DNA of 8,687 bases from Candidatus Aminicenantota bacterium (GTDB lineage Bacteria > Acidobacteriota > Aminicenantia > JAMOAD01): contig JALXDT010000023.1 of assembly GCA_027070475.1 (NCBI GenBank), positions 1 through 8,687 of the forward strand. The letters run 5' to 3'. This document shows, one piece after another, positions 1 through 6,208 of this stretch (the stretch's first letter is position 1; each line of letters starts with the position of its first letter). The translations under genes were made by a program, and so were the position numbers. The notes below the pieces were generated by a model. It worked only from the letters and a program-made list of their open reading frames with translations. It was not told the origin of the DNA and searched no databases.

Positions 1-106
1 CACCCGTTAAAAGAGAGGCTGCCATAGCAGGTAGAGCTGAATTCTTTGCACCAGATATTTTAATTTCTCCCGATAATTCTCTTTGTCCTATAATCTCCAA
101 TTTCAT
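1..106 (-). CDS. murA: UDP-N-acetylglucosamine 1-carboxyvinyltransferase, N-terminal fragment
   Basis: Only the first 35 codons lie in the window and the gene continues past the left edge. MurA transfers enolpyruvate from PEP to UDP-GlcNAc, the first committed step of peptidoglycan synthesis in the cytoplasm. The fragment begins MKLEIIGQRELSGEIKISG and continues with AKNSALP at residues 20-26. This matches the MurA N-terminus: a short first strand, L-x-G-E-[IV]-x-[IV]-S-G, then the K-N pair (here K21-N22) that binds UDP-GlcNAc and PEP. The related AroA family has a D-K-S motif here instead of A-K-N, so murA is preferred. The ATG at 106-104 has no Shine-Dalgarno sequence in front of it, unlike most genes in the window. 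A promoter lies immediately upstream (see that entry), and the gene diverges from the operon starting at 243. Confidence 0.85.
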   Translation of the reverse strand, partial: MKLEIIGQRELSGEIKISGAKNSALPAMAASLLTG

Positions 107-111
107 AGAAA

Positions 112-140
112 ATAATAATCTAAAAAAGCATTGATGTAAA
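112..140 (-). promoter_or_regulatory. Sigma-70-type promoter for murA, predicted leaderless
   Basis: Read on the minus strand, TTTACA (complement of 135-140) is followed after exactly 17 bases by TATTAT (complement of 112-117). Transcription would start near 106-105, on the murA ATG itself. The lack of a ribosome binding site agrees with a leaderless transcript. Promoter assignment is by consensus match only. Confidence 0.5.
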
Positions 141-191
141 TAGTTCTTTGTTATCTAAAAACACAAAAGAAAGGAAACAAGAACAGTTTTA

Positions 192-220
192 TTGATAAAT
201 CAATATTTTTAGAGTAAAAT
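192..220 (+). promoter_or_regulatory. Sigma-70-type promoter of the 243-3522 operon
   Basis: TTGATA (192-197) and TAAAAT (215-220) are separated by 17 bases. The start would be near 227, giving a leader of about 16 bases that contains the GGAG site at 234-237 used by the first gene. It is divergent from the murA promoter, with about 50 bases between the two -35 boxes. Confidence 0.55.
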
Positions 221-242
221 ATAAACTCTTTGTGGAGAAAAA

Positions 243-794
243 ATGAATCTCAGCGAACTTTTAAAAAAATTCTATTCACTTGCAGTTCCATATCTTTTTA
301 AAACTCAAAAAGATGCTGCATTTGTTCTATTTTCCATTCTTTATACTGCATTGAAGAAAAATGAGAAAATTAATTCAAGTACGAAGATAATAGTTCCGAA
401 ACTGATAACTATTGAAACAGAAAAACCTGATGATTTTATTCTGTTTTTCTTTAATAATAATTCTGTTTTGAAAAAGCTTTACAAAAAGGAATTAGAGTCA
501 AAAGATTTGGAAAAATTGAGAAAAGATTTTAAAATCCTCTATCCCTTAATTGAGTTAAAAGAACCCTTTTTATGCTTTATTTTGGGAGAGGAATTAAAGA
601 ATGGTGACCTCTATGATGCCTATAAGAAGTATAAAGAAAAAAGGAAAAAGATTGTTTCGGGTATTAAAAGTATTAAAATTTCCGAATTCAAGGAGGATAT
701 TTTTAATATCATAAAACTTATAATTGAAACTTTTGCAGAGGAATTCTATGATAAGAAAGAGATCAGGGAGTATTTATTTGAAAAACTTTCATAA
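243..794 (+). CDS. Hypothetical protein, 183 aa, first gene of the mtnA operon
   Basis: I do not recognise this family. The product is a lysine-rich, acidic/basic mixed, apparently all-alpha protein with no signal peptide and no clear membrane segment, so it is probably cytoplasmic. A highly charged stretch (YKKYKEKRKK, around residues 127-136) separates a longer N-terminal part from a C-terminal helix pair rich in Ile, Phe and Glu. The start is well supported: ATG lies 5 bases after GGAG (234-237) and downstream of a good promoter. Its 3' end overlaps the following lipoprotein gene by 17 or 47 bases depending on that gene's start, so the two are co-transcribed and probably translationally coupled. 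Nothing visible suggests an enzyme: there are no conserved Cys/His clusters or nucleotide-binding loops. Confidence 0.75.
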   Translation: MNLSELLKKFYSLAVPYLFKTQKDAAFVLFSILYTALKKNEKINSSTKIIVPKLITIETEKPDDFILFFFNNNSVLKKLYKKELESKDLEKLRKDFKILYPLIELKEPFLCFILGEELKNGDLYDAYKKYKEKRKKIVSGIKSIKISEFKEDIFNIIKLIIETFAEEFYDKKEIREYLFEKLS

Positions 795-1527
795 ACACAT
801 AATACTCATTTTCTTATTTTTAACGATTACTGCCTGCGTTTCTCAAAAGGCTAAAATTGAAACCATCTATTCAAAAGCTGAAAATCTTTATAAAACAGGA
901 CATGTGGAAAAAGCTATTTCTTATTATAAAAGTGTAATTTCAAAGGCAGAAAAGAGTAAAGACCTTTCACCCTTTTTGAGATCCTATTACAAAATTCTCT
1001 CATATTATAGAATTGGTGAAATAGACAAAGCCCTTAAAGAAATTGAAGAGATACCTTTTCCCTCTTCATTTTATACTGATAATTATCTTTTGCTTAAAGC
1101 TATTTATTTTAATGAACTGGGATTGAACCTCATTTCAAAAGAGATTTCGGAAAATCTTCTTTATACCAAAAATGATGATATTTTAGAAGAGGCCATTCTC
1201 TTATTTTCAAAAAACATTATAAAACTCCATAATTCTAAAAATTTAAACGAGAAGGAATTTCTTAGCTCTATTAAAAAGATAAAGGGAGTGTTAAAAAAAC
1301 ACTTTACTTCACCGATTATTCATTATTCTCTCTTTTCACTTTATCTGAACAACAGGGATTATAAAGAAGCTTTGGATGAAGCAGTTTTAAGTCTGGAGTT
1401 AGGAATAAAGGGAACATTAAAGAGGGACCTGCTATTTTCTATTAAATATATTAGCTCAAAACTTGATGAAAGTATCTTGAAAAATTATGAAAGAATTTTA
1501 AGGAGGTATAATGTTACCAACGATTGA
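748..1527 (+). CDS. TPR-repeat lipoprotein
   Basis: The N-terminus carries a basic stretch, a hydrophobic core (IILIFLFLTI) and a lipobox ending ITAC, so the protein is predicted to be lipid-anchored at Cys30. The mature part is helical with TPR-like hairpins: AENLYKTGHVEKAISYYKSV early on, then SYYRIGEIDKALKEIEEI, and near the C-terminus LYLNNRDYKEALDEAVLSLE. TPR lipoproteins usually act as scaffolds or assembly factors in the envelope; a specific role cannot be read here. Two starts are possible. ATG 748 has GAGGA 5 bases upstream and gives 259 residues. TTG 778 has GGGAG (766-770) 7 bases upstream and gives a more standard signal peptide with Cys at residue 20. The gene overlaps its upstream neighbour and also overlaps mtnA by 17 bases. 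Confidence 0.8.
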   Translation: MIRKRSGSIYLKNFHKHIILIFLFLTITACVSQKAKIETIYSKAENLYKTGHVEKAISYYKSVISKAEKSKDLSPFLRSYYKILSYYRIGEIDKALKEIEEIPFPSSFYTDNYLLLKAIYFNELGLNLISKEISENLLYTKNDDILEEAILLFSKNIIKLHNSKNLNEKEFLSSIKKIKGVLKKHFTSPIIHYSLFSLYLNNRDYKEALDEAVLSLELGIKGTLKRDLLFSIKYISSKLDESILKNYERILRRYNVTND

Positions 1528-2542
1528 GTGGAAAGATGATCATATAATTATGATTGATCAGCGAAAACTTCCTGAGGAAGAAATTTATCATGAGCTGAGA
1601 ACTTTTGAAGCTGTGGCAGAGGCTATTGAAGAAATGATTATAAGGGGAGCTCCAGCCATAGGAATAGCTGCTGCAATGGGAATCGCATTGGGATATAAGA
1701 ATCTTGAAAAAGATGATGAAGAGATACTTTTAAAAATTTGCAAACGTCTTTCTGAAACAAGACCAACAGCAAAAAATCTTTTTTGGGCAATAGATAGGAT
1801 GAAAAATCTTTACTATTCCCTTGGTAATAGAAGCTTTGAAGAAAAAAGGAGCGCCTTAATTAATGAGGCTCTAAAAATAGAGAGGGAAGATGTTGAGATG
1901 AACAAAAAGATGGGAGAATTTGGCAGTAGCTTAATTGAGGATGGAGATACGATTTTAACTCACTGCAATGCAGGAGCCCTTGCAACAGGAGGTTTTGGAA
2001 CCGCCCTCGGAGTAATAAGAGCTGCTCATTTTTCAGGAAAGAAAATCAGGGTTTTTGCCGATGAGACAAGACCATTTCTTCAGGGTGCAAGGTTAACAAC
2101 ATGGGAACTCGTAAAAGAGGGAATAGAAACATATCTTATTTCCGATAATATGGCAGGTTTTTTCATGAGAAAGGGAGAAATTACAAAAGTTGTTGTTGGG
2201 GCAGATAGAATTGTTTCAAATGGAGATATTGCAAATAAAATTGGTACTTATTCTGTTGCTGTTTTAGCAAAAGAAAATAAAATTCCTTTTTATGTAGCTG
2301 CTCCCTATTCCACTTTTGATTTATCTCTGGAAAGAGGGGATGAAATTCCTATTGAAGAAAGAAAGAAGGAGGAGGTTTACCAGATAAATGGGAAGAGAAT
2401 AGCCCCTGAAGGAGTAAAAATAAAAAACCCTGCTTTTGATATTACTCCAAATGAACTTATATCAGCAATTATAACAGAGAAGGGAATTATTTATCCTCCT
2501 TATAAGGAAAACATAAAGAAAATTATGGGAGAAAGAAAGTGA
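1511..2542 (+). CDS. mtnA: S-methyl-5-thioribose-1-phosphate isomerase
   Basis: This enzyme converts methylthioribose-1-phosphate to methylthioribulose-1-phosphate in methionine salvage. It belongs to the eIF2B-related aldose isomerase family. At 343 residues it has the usual length. Visible family motifs, in order: IRGAPAIG (44-51), TRPTAKNL (83-90), THCNAGALATGG (150-161) with the catalytic Cys152, DETRPFLQGARLT (184-196), and GADRI (230-234) with the catalytic Asp232 followed by GDIANKIGTY (238-247). The start follows an excellent AAGGAGGT site placed inside the end of the TPR lipoprotein gene. Its stop codon overlaps the GTG start of the next gene. No other methionine salvage gene (mtnP, mtnK, mtnB) is in the window, so the downstream route is unknown. 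MtnA homologues in some bacteria also serve 5-deoxyribose disposal. Confidence 0.95.
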   Translation: MLPTIEWKDDHIIMIDQRKLPEEEIYHELRTFEAVAEAIEEMIIRGAPAIGIAAAMGIALGYKNLEKDDEEILLKICKRLSETRPTAKNLFWAIDRMKNLYYSLGNRSFEEKRSALINEALKIEREDVEMNKKMGEFGSSLIEDGDTILTHCNAGALATGGFGTALGVIRAAHFSGKKIRVFADETRPFLQGARLTTWELVKEGIETYLISDNMAGFFMRKGEITKVVVGADRIVSNGDIANKIGTYSVAVLAKENKIPFYVAAPYSTFDLSLERGDEIPIEERKKEEVYQINGKRIAPEGVKIKNPAFDITPNELISAIITEKGIIYPPYKENIKKIMGERK

Positions 2543-3522
2543 AAAAGAATTTGAATGTTTATGATAGTATACTTGATGCTGTTGGAAATACCCCGCTTGT
2601 AAAACTCAAAAAAATAGAGACAGATTTGGATATAGAAGCCTATGCAAAGATTGAGTTTTATAATCCAATGGGAAGTATAAAGGACAGGATAGCAAAGTAC
2701 ATGATTGAGAAAGCTGAAAGGGAAGGAAAGATAAAGGATGGCTCTGTAATAGTTGAAAATTCCTCGGGAAACACAGCCCTTGGACTTGCCCTTGTTGCTA
2801 TTCAGAAGGGATATAAATTAAAGATTGTTATAAGAGATAGGACAAGCAAAGAAAAGCTCAATCTCCTTGAAGCTCTTGGAGTGGAGTTGATTAAGGTAGA
2901 CAGTACCTTACCCCCTGAAGATCCGAAGAGTTATAATAAAATTACTCCAAGTATAGTTGAAAAGACTCCGAATTCATATTTTCCTGACCAGCATAATAAT
3001 AGAGATAATAATGAGAGCCACTACATGACCACAGGTCCTGAAATATGGGAGCAGATGGAGGGTAAGATTGATTATTTTGTAGCAGGGATTGGAACCGGAG
3101 GAACTATATGCGGAGCTGGAAAATATCTAAAGGAAAAAGACCCTAATATAAAGGTTATTGCCATTGATCCTGTAGGTTCTATATTTTATGATTATTTTCA
3201 CTATGGAAAACTGACGAAAGCATCTCCATATCTTCTTGAAGGCCTTGGTGATGAATTTTTAATAAAATGTGTGGATTTTTCTGTAATAGATGATATGTAT
3301 AAAATTAGCGATAAAGAGGCTTTTCTATATACAAGAAAACTGGTAAGAGAGGAGGCTATCTTGGGAGGAGGTTCAAGTGGAGCCGCATATTGGGGAGTTT
3401 TAAAACTCATAAAATCTCTAAAAAAACCGGCAAGAATTGTTACAATTTTCCCTGATACAGCTTTCAAGTATGTTAGTACGATCTTCAATGATGAATGGAT
3501 GAAGGAAAAGGGTTTTTTGTGA
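2539..3522 (+). CDS. PLP-dependent cystathionine beta-synthase / cysteine synthase family protein
   Basis: This is a fold-type II PLP enzyme of 327 residues with no Bateman (CBS-pair) or heme domain. Visible parts: GNTPLVKL (16-23), NPMGSIKDR (42-50) with the PLP Schiff-base Lys48, SSGNT (75-79) for cofactor and substrate binding, GTGGT (185-189) phosphate loop, and GGGSSGA (276-282) with a Ser near the PLP ring nitrogen. The stretch IDPVGSIFYDYF and the later EGLGDEF resemble cystathionine beta-synthases (DPEGS, EGIGxDF) more than plain O-acetylserine sulfhydrylases, so serine plus homocysteine is a plausible chemistry. Cysteine synthase activity remains possible. The usual EPTSGNTG is changed to ENSSGNTA. 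The GTG start overlaps the mtnA stop as GTGA and has GGGAG (2527-2531) 7 bases upstream, so translation is coupled. The pairing suggests sulfur amino acid recycling. Confidence 0.88.
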   Translation: MKKNLNVYDSILDAVGNTPLVKLKKIETDLDIEAYAKIEFYNPMGSIKDRIAKYMIEKAEREGKIKDGSVIVENSSGNTALGLALVAIQKGYKLKIVIRDRTSKEKLNLLEALGVELIKVDSTLPPEDPKSYNKITPSIVEKTPNSYFPDQHNNRDNNESHYMTTGPEIWEQMEGKIDYFVAGIGTGGTICGAGKYLKEKDPNIKVIAIDPVGSIFYDYFHYGKLTKASPYLLEGLGDEFLIKCVDFSVIDDMYKISDKEAFLYTRKLVREEAILGGGSSGAAYWGVLKLIKSLKKPARIVTIFPDTAFKYVSTIFNDEWMKEKGFL

Positions 3523-3565
3523 GAAAAATAAAAAATAATCCTACTAATTAACGATAAAAAAATTT

Positions 3566-3621
3566 AACCCCCTAAAACTTTTCGCTTCGGTAAGATTATT
3601 TTTGACGCAGAGGGGTTTTTT
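3566..3621 (+). terminator. Rho-independent terminator after the mtnA operon
   Basis: AACCCC (3566-3571) pairs with GGGGTT (3612-3617) at the base of a long imperfect hairpin. A smaller hairpin inside it (CTTTTCG / CGGTAAG around 3578-3594) has one T-T mismatch and one G-U pair. A run of six T follows from 3616. The T-run runs straight into the -35 box of the next promoter. Confidence 0.6.
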
Positions 3622-3648
3622 GACTTATGCAAAACATTAGGCTATAAT
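3620..3648 (+). promoter_or_regulatory. Sigma-70-type promoter of the sulfatase-like gene
   Basis: TTGACT (3620-3625) and a perfect TATAAT (3643-3648) lie 17 bases apart. The transcript should begin near 3655, about 7 bases before the ATG at 3662, leaving no room for a ribosome binding site, and none is visible. The first two T of the -35 box belong to the preceding terminator's T-run. Confidence 0.65.
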
Positions 3649-3661
3649 TTCTTCATTCAAA

Positions 3662-4966
3662 ATGAAAAAAATCTATAAATTAATATTTGTTTTATTCTTG
3701 TTTCTTCCTATCATTAGTTTAACCGATTGTTCCTTTAAAAAGAAAAAAAAATATAATGTTGTACTGATCGTTGTTGACACATTAAGAGCAGATCACCTCC
3801 CTTTTTATGGATACAAAAAGAATACAGCTCCCTTTTTAAACAGTCTTTCTAAAAAAGCTGTGCTTTTTAAGCATACCTTTTCCGCTTCCTCCTGGACAGC
3901 TCCAGCTACAGCATCTATTTTTACATCTCTTTACCCTTTTCAACACGGAGTTCTTATGTGTCTTCTGGCAATCAAAAGAGCTATGAGGCTTGATCCTACT
4001 ATAAAAGTCAACAAAATACCTCCTCAGATAACCACAATTCCTGAAGTTTTGAAGAAAGAAGGATATTTGACATACGGAATTTCAGACAATTTGAATATAG
4101 GAAAGATTGAGGGTTTTGATCAAGGTTTTGATAAACTTGAAACATATGGATATAAAAAAGCTCCATTTATAACTCAAAAAACATTAAGCTGGAAAAACAA
4201 ATTGAAATCACAAAAGAAATATTTTCTTTTTATTCAGTTTATGGACCCCCATGCCCCATATCATAAAAGAGAACCATGGTATGAACCTAAAGATGATTTT
4301 AAAAAAGATAGAGTATCAAGGTATGATAGTGAAATTAATTTTGTTGACTCTTATATAGAAAAACTTTATAAAGAATTTCAATGGGATAAAAACACATTAT
4401 TAATAATCACATCAGACCACGGAGAAGGTCTTTGGGATCATGGACATATGGATCACGGACAATCTCTTTACTTAGAAGAAATAGAGGTTCCCCTGTTAAT
4501 TATCTATCCGGAGATAAGAGAAAAAAAGGTTATTTACACAAACGTTAGTACAATTGATATATTACCAACAATAAGGGGAATATTGAACCTCAATTCATCG
4601 TCTCAGGATGAAGGACTAAATTTAGTTCCTTTGATAAAAAATAGAGATATCCCTAAATATAAAAAAAGAATATTGTTTTCTTACCTCTGGAAGAAAACTG
4701 ATAAATTATTAGAGTTAAAGGCTTCAATAATGAACAGGTGGCATTTAATTTTTAATCCAAAAAAAGAATTCTTCTTGTTTGATATGTCTGAGGATAAAAA
4801 AGAAAAATTCAATCTATACAAAAAATTTCCACAAAAGGTTACCTTTTTGAAAAATAGTTTTAACAAATTTTTTGAGAACAGTAAAAAGTATAAGAAAGTC
4901 CAGGAAAAAGTAAAAATAGGAGAAAAAACTTTAAAGAAACTTAAAAGTTTGGGCTATGTTAAATAA
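3662..4966 (+). CDS. Sulfatase-superfamily hydrolase, membrane-anchored, Thr in nucleophile position
   Basis: This is a 434-residue member of the alkaline phosphatase/sulfatase superfamily. It has an N-terminal hydrophobic signal (residues 4-20) ending LTDC, possibly a lipoprotein Cys23, although Asp at -1 is unusual; a signal anchor is the alternative. Metal and active-site motifs: VVDTLRADHL (37-46) with Asp39, SWTAPATAS (77-85) in the nucleophile loop, DPHAPY (195-200), and SDHGE (251-255) followed by DHGHMDHG (259-266) with His265. The canonical formylglycine motif C/S-x-P-x-R is replaced by T-A-P-A-T, putting Thr79 at the nucleophile position. A classical formylglycine sulfatase is therefore unlikely, and phosphoester hydrolase or transferase chemistry is possible. 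The C-terminal KLKSLGYVK tail is typical of this bacterial subgroup. The active site should face the periplasm or outer surface. There is no Shine-Dalgarno sequence; the promoter lies directly upstream. Confidence 0.88.
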   Translation: MKKIYKLIFVLFLFLPIISLTDCSFKKKKKYNVVLIVVDTLRADHLPFYGYKKNTAPFLNSLSKKAVLFKHTFSASSWTAPATASIFTSLYPFQHGVLMCLLAIKRAMRLDPTIKVNKIPPQITTIPEVLKKEGYLTYGISDNLNIGKIEGFDQGFDKLETYGYKKAPFITQKTLSWKNKLKSQKKYFLFIQFMDPHAPYHKREPWYEPKDDFKKDRVSRYDSEINFVDSYIEKLYKEFQWDKNTLLIITSDHGEGLWDHGHMDHGQSLYLEEIEVPLLIIYPEIREKKVIYTNVSTIDILPTIRGILNLNSSSQDEGLNLVPLIKNRDIPKYKKRILFSYLWKKTDKLLELKASIMNRWHLIFNPKKEFFLFDMSEDKKEKFNLYKKFPQKVTFLKNSFNKFFENSKKYKKVQEKVKIGEKTLKKLKSLGYVK

Positions 4967-5072
4967 GAATTAACCCTACAAAATTGTTTCTAAATACGAC
5001 AAAAATGTTGATTTTTGGAAAAAACCCTCTCATCCTCCACTTATAAATAATAGTTTTTCTCAATAAAACAAA

Positions 5073-5088
5073 TGGCATGAATTTTGTA
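5073..5088 (+). promoter_or_regulatory. Possible sigma-54 (-24/-12) promoter
   Basis: TGGCATG, four bases, then TTGTA matches the sigma-54 pattern TGGCACR-N4-TTGCW at all but two positions, with the GG and -12 elements correctly spaced. The weakness is GT instead of the nearly invariant GC at -12. The start would be near 5099, just before the ribosome binding site of the gene at 5122. No convincing sigma-70 pair was found in this 155-base gap. Confidence 0.3.
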
Positions 5089-5121
5089 TTCTTTTTTACT
5101 AAATTTGGAGGTAAAGAGGAA

Positions 5122-5856
5122 ATGAAAAAATATTTGCTTTCCTTATTTTTAATTCTTTTTGTTTCAAGTCTTTTTGCTGGTACTTATCTTATTACAAGTC
5201 CAACACCAGAGGAAAAATGGTTAAAACTGGGAATTCACAAAATAAAGTGGCTTGTTTTGGGAGATAATACGGAAAGGGTTAACATCTTACTCTATTCAAA
5301 AGATGGAAGTAAAAAGATTCTTGATATTGCAAAGAAAATTAAAAATACCGGAGAGTTTATCTGTAATCTGGAAACATTTAAAGATGTCTCTGATGGAGAA
5401 TACAGAATTTTTATTGTAAGCCCGGAGGGAAATGTTTTAGGCGAGAGTAAACTGTTTAAGATAGTGACAAAAATTTCACCAAATCCTGATAAAATAATAA
5501 GAGTTTTATCTCCCTCCATCCCTCTTATTATTACACCAGGCAAATTTATAAGTATAGAGTGGGAAACACAGAAAAAACTCCCTAAAAACTTTCTTGTTGA
5601 ACTCTATACCTCTGATAAAACAAAAAAGGTCTTATTAATAAAAAGAATGCTACCACCTTTGGTTGGAATTCAAAAAAACAAATTACTTAAAAAGAAACAT
5701 TTTAAATTTAAATGGATTGTTCCGAATACATTACCTCAGGGAGAATATCTCATAAAGATTTCAGTTCCTGATAAAAAGATAAAAACTTTTACTCCATTAA
5801 TAAAAATTAACAGGGAAGAAATAAAAAAGGATGTAAGGAGGCATCAGGAAAGATAA
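5122..5856 (+). CDS. Secreted protein with two tandem Kre9/KNH-like beta-sandwich modules
   Basis: The chosen ATG has GGAGG (5107-5111) 10 bases upstream, with a second AGAGGA closer to the ATG. It begins a clean Sec signal peptide (MKKYLLSLFLILFVSSLFA, predicted cleavage before Gly20). An in-frame ATG at 5077 would add 15 residues and lacks a site. The 244-residue product has two similar halves, about 20-116 and 126-233. Each opens with a [IV]-x-SP pattern, then a short strand ending in IKW or IEW, a strand such as VNILLYS or FLVELYT, and a closing GEYRIFIVSP or GEYLIKISVP strand. This layout matches the Kre9/KNH (Ser-Thr-rich membrane-anchor) domain family found in many bacterial surface proteins. 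The tail is very basic. There is no enzyme signature; an envelope structural or adhesion role is an inference. Confidence 0.8.
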   Translation: MKKYLLSLFLILFVSSLFAGTYLITSPTPEEKWLKLGIHKIKWLVLGDNTERVNILLYSKDGSKKILDIAKKIKNTGEFICNLETFKDVSDGEYRIFIVSPEGNVLGESKLFKIVTKISPNPDKIIRVLSPSIPLIITPGKFISIEWETQKKLPKNFLVELYTSDKTKKVLLIKRMLPPLVGIQKNKLLKKKHFKFKWIVPNTLPQGEYLIKISVPDKKIKTFTPLIKINREEIKKDVRRHQER

Positions 5857-5874
5857 TACCCCCCAAATTTTTTT

Positions 5875-5910
5875 AAGGGAAGGGAGACTTTTTTCTCTCT
5901 TCCCTTTTTT
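5875..5910 (+). terminator. Rho-independent terminator after the Kre9-like gene
   Basis: AAGGGAAGGGAGA (5875-5887) pairs with TCTCTCTTCCCTT (5894-5906) as a 13-bp stem with one G-U pair and a 6-base loop, followed by four more T. It is a strong single-direction terminator; the complement lacks a T-run on the other side. Confidence 0.85.
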
Positions 5911-6179
5911 CATAACCAATGCTTTGTTTTTATATTCAGTAAAAAAATTTTTTAAAAAATTGTGTGATCTGTCCATGATTTCCCCGAGCCTTGAGCTATG
6001 AACACTGTCCTAACTACCAAAAAAGTGATTAATAACCTGTAACCAACTATTTATTAAAACCTTTTAAAAAATTGACTAATAAAAACAAACCCTTTCCCTT
6101 CAAAGTCAGTTATAGCTTTATACTCAAAGCTATATTGTCCTTCAACAGAATAACGCCAATCAAAAAAGATAGTGCAGGA
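5911..6179. other. Non-coding region with a G+C-rich patch and a dyad
   Basis: No gene is supported here. It contains an A7T6A6 tract (5941-5959), likely to bend DNA, and a patch of about 50% G+C at 5970-6010 in otherwise AT-rich sequence. A 13-base direct repeat (TTTTAAAAAATTG at 5950-5962 and 6062-6074) and the stem-loop at 6111-6134 are also present. The minus strand has a short open frame through the patch (about 5952-6047, 31 codons) with no usable start or ribosome binding site. The in-frame opening upstream of leuD from 6072 overlaps that gene's promoter and is not counted as coding. Confidence 0.6.
6111..6134. repeat. Perfect 9-bp inverted repeat upstream of leuD
   Basis: TATAGCTTT (6111-6119) and AAAGCTATA (6126-6134) are exact inverted copies with a 6-base spacer. 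There is no T-run after it, so it is not a terminator. It ends about 45 bases before the leuD -35 box, a position that would suit an activator or repressor site, but no known operator was recognised. Confidence 0.5.
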
Positions 6180-6208
6180 TTGACACACCAACTTTTCTTT
6201 AATAATAT
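6180..6208 (+). promoter_or_regulatory. Sigma-70-type promoter of leuD-like gene
   Basis: A perfect TTGACA (6180-6185) and TAATAT (6203-6208) are 17 bases apart. The start would be near 6215, giving a leader of about 19 bases containing the CGGAGGG ribosome binding site at 6223-6229. Confidence 0.65.

Noticed and set aside
3201..3488. Minus-strand open frame of 95 codons inside the CBS-like gene
   Set aside because: It is opposite a clear conserved coding frame, with no recognisable product or ribosome binding site.
4967..5072. Terminator after the sulfatase-like gene
   Set aside because: No stem of useful length followed by a T-run could be found in this AT-rich gap.
5077..5121. Upstream ATG of the Kre9-like gene
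   Set aside because: It overlaps the putative -24/-12 element and lacks a ribosome binding site; ATG 5122 has a GGAGG site and begins a clean signal peptide.
5998..6042. 14-codon open frame (MNTVLTTKKVINNL) as a leuD leader peptide
   Set aside because: It has no run of leucine codons and no ribosome binding site, lies upstream of the mapped promoter, and has no attenuator hairpin after it.
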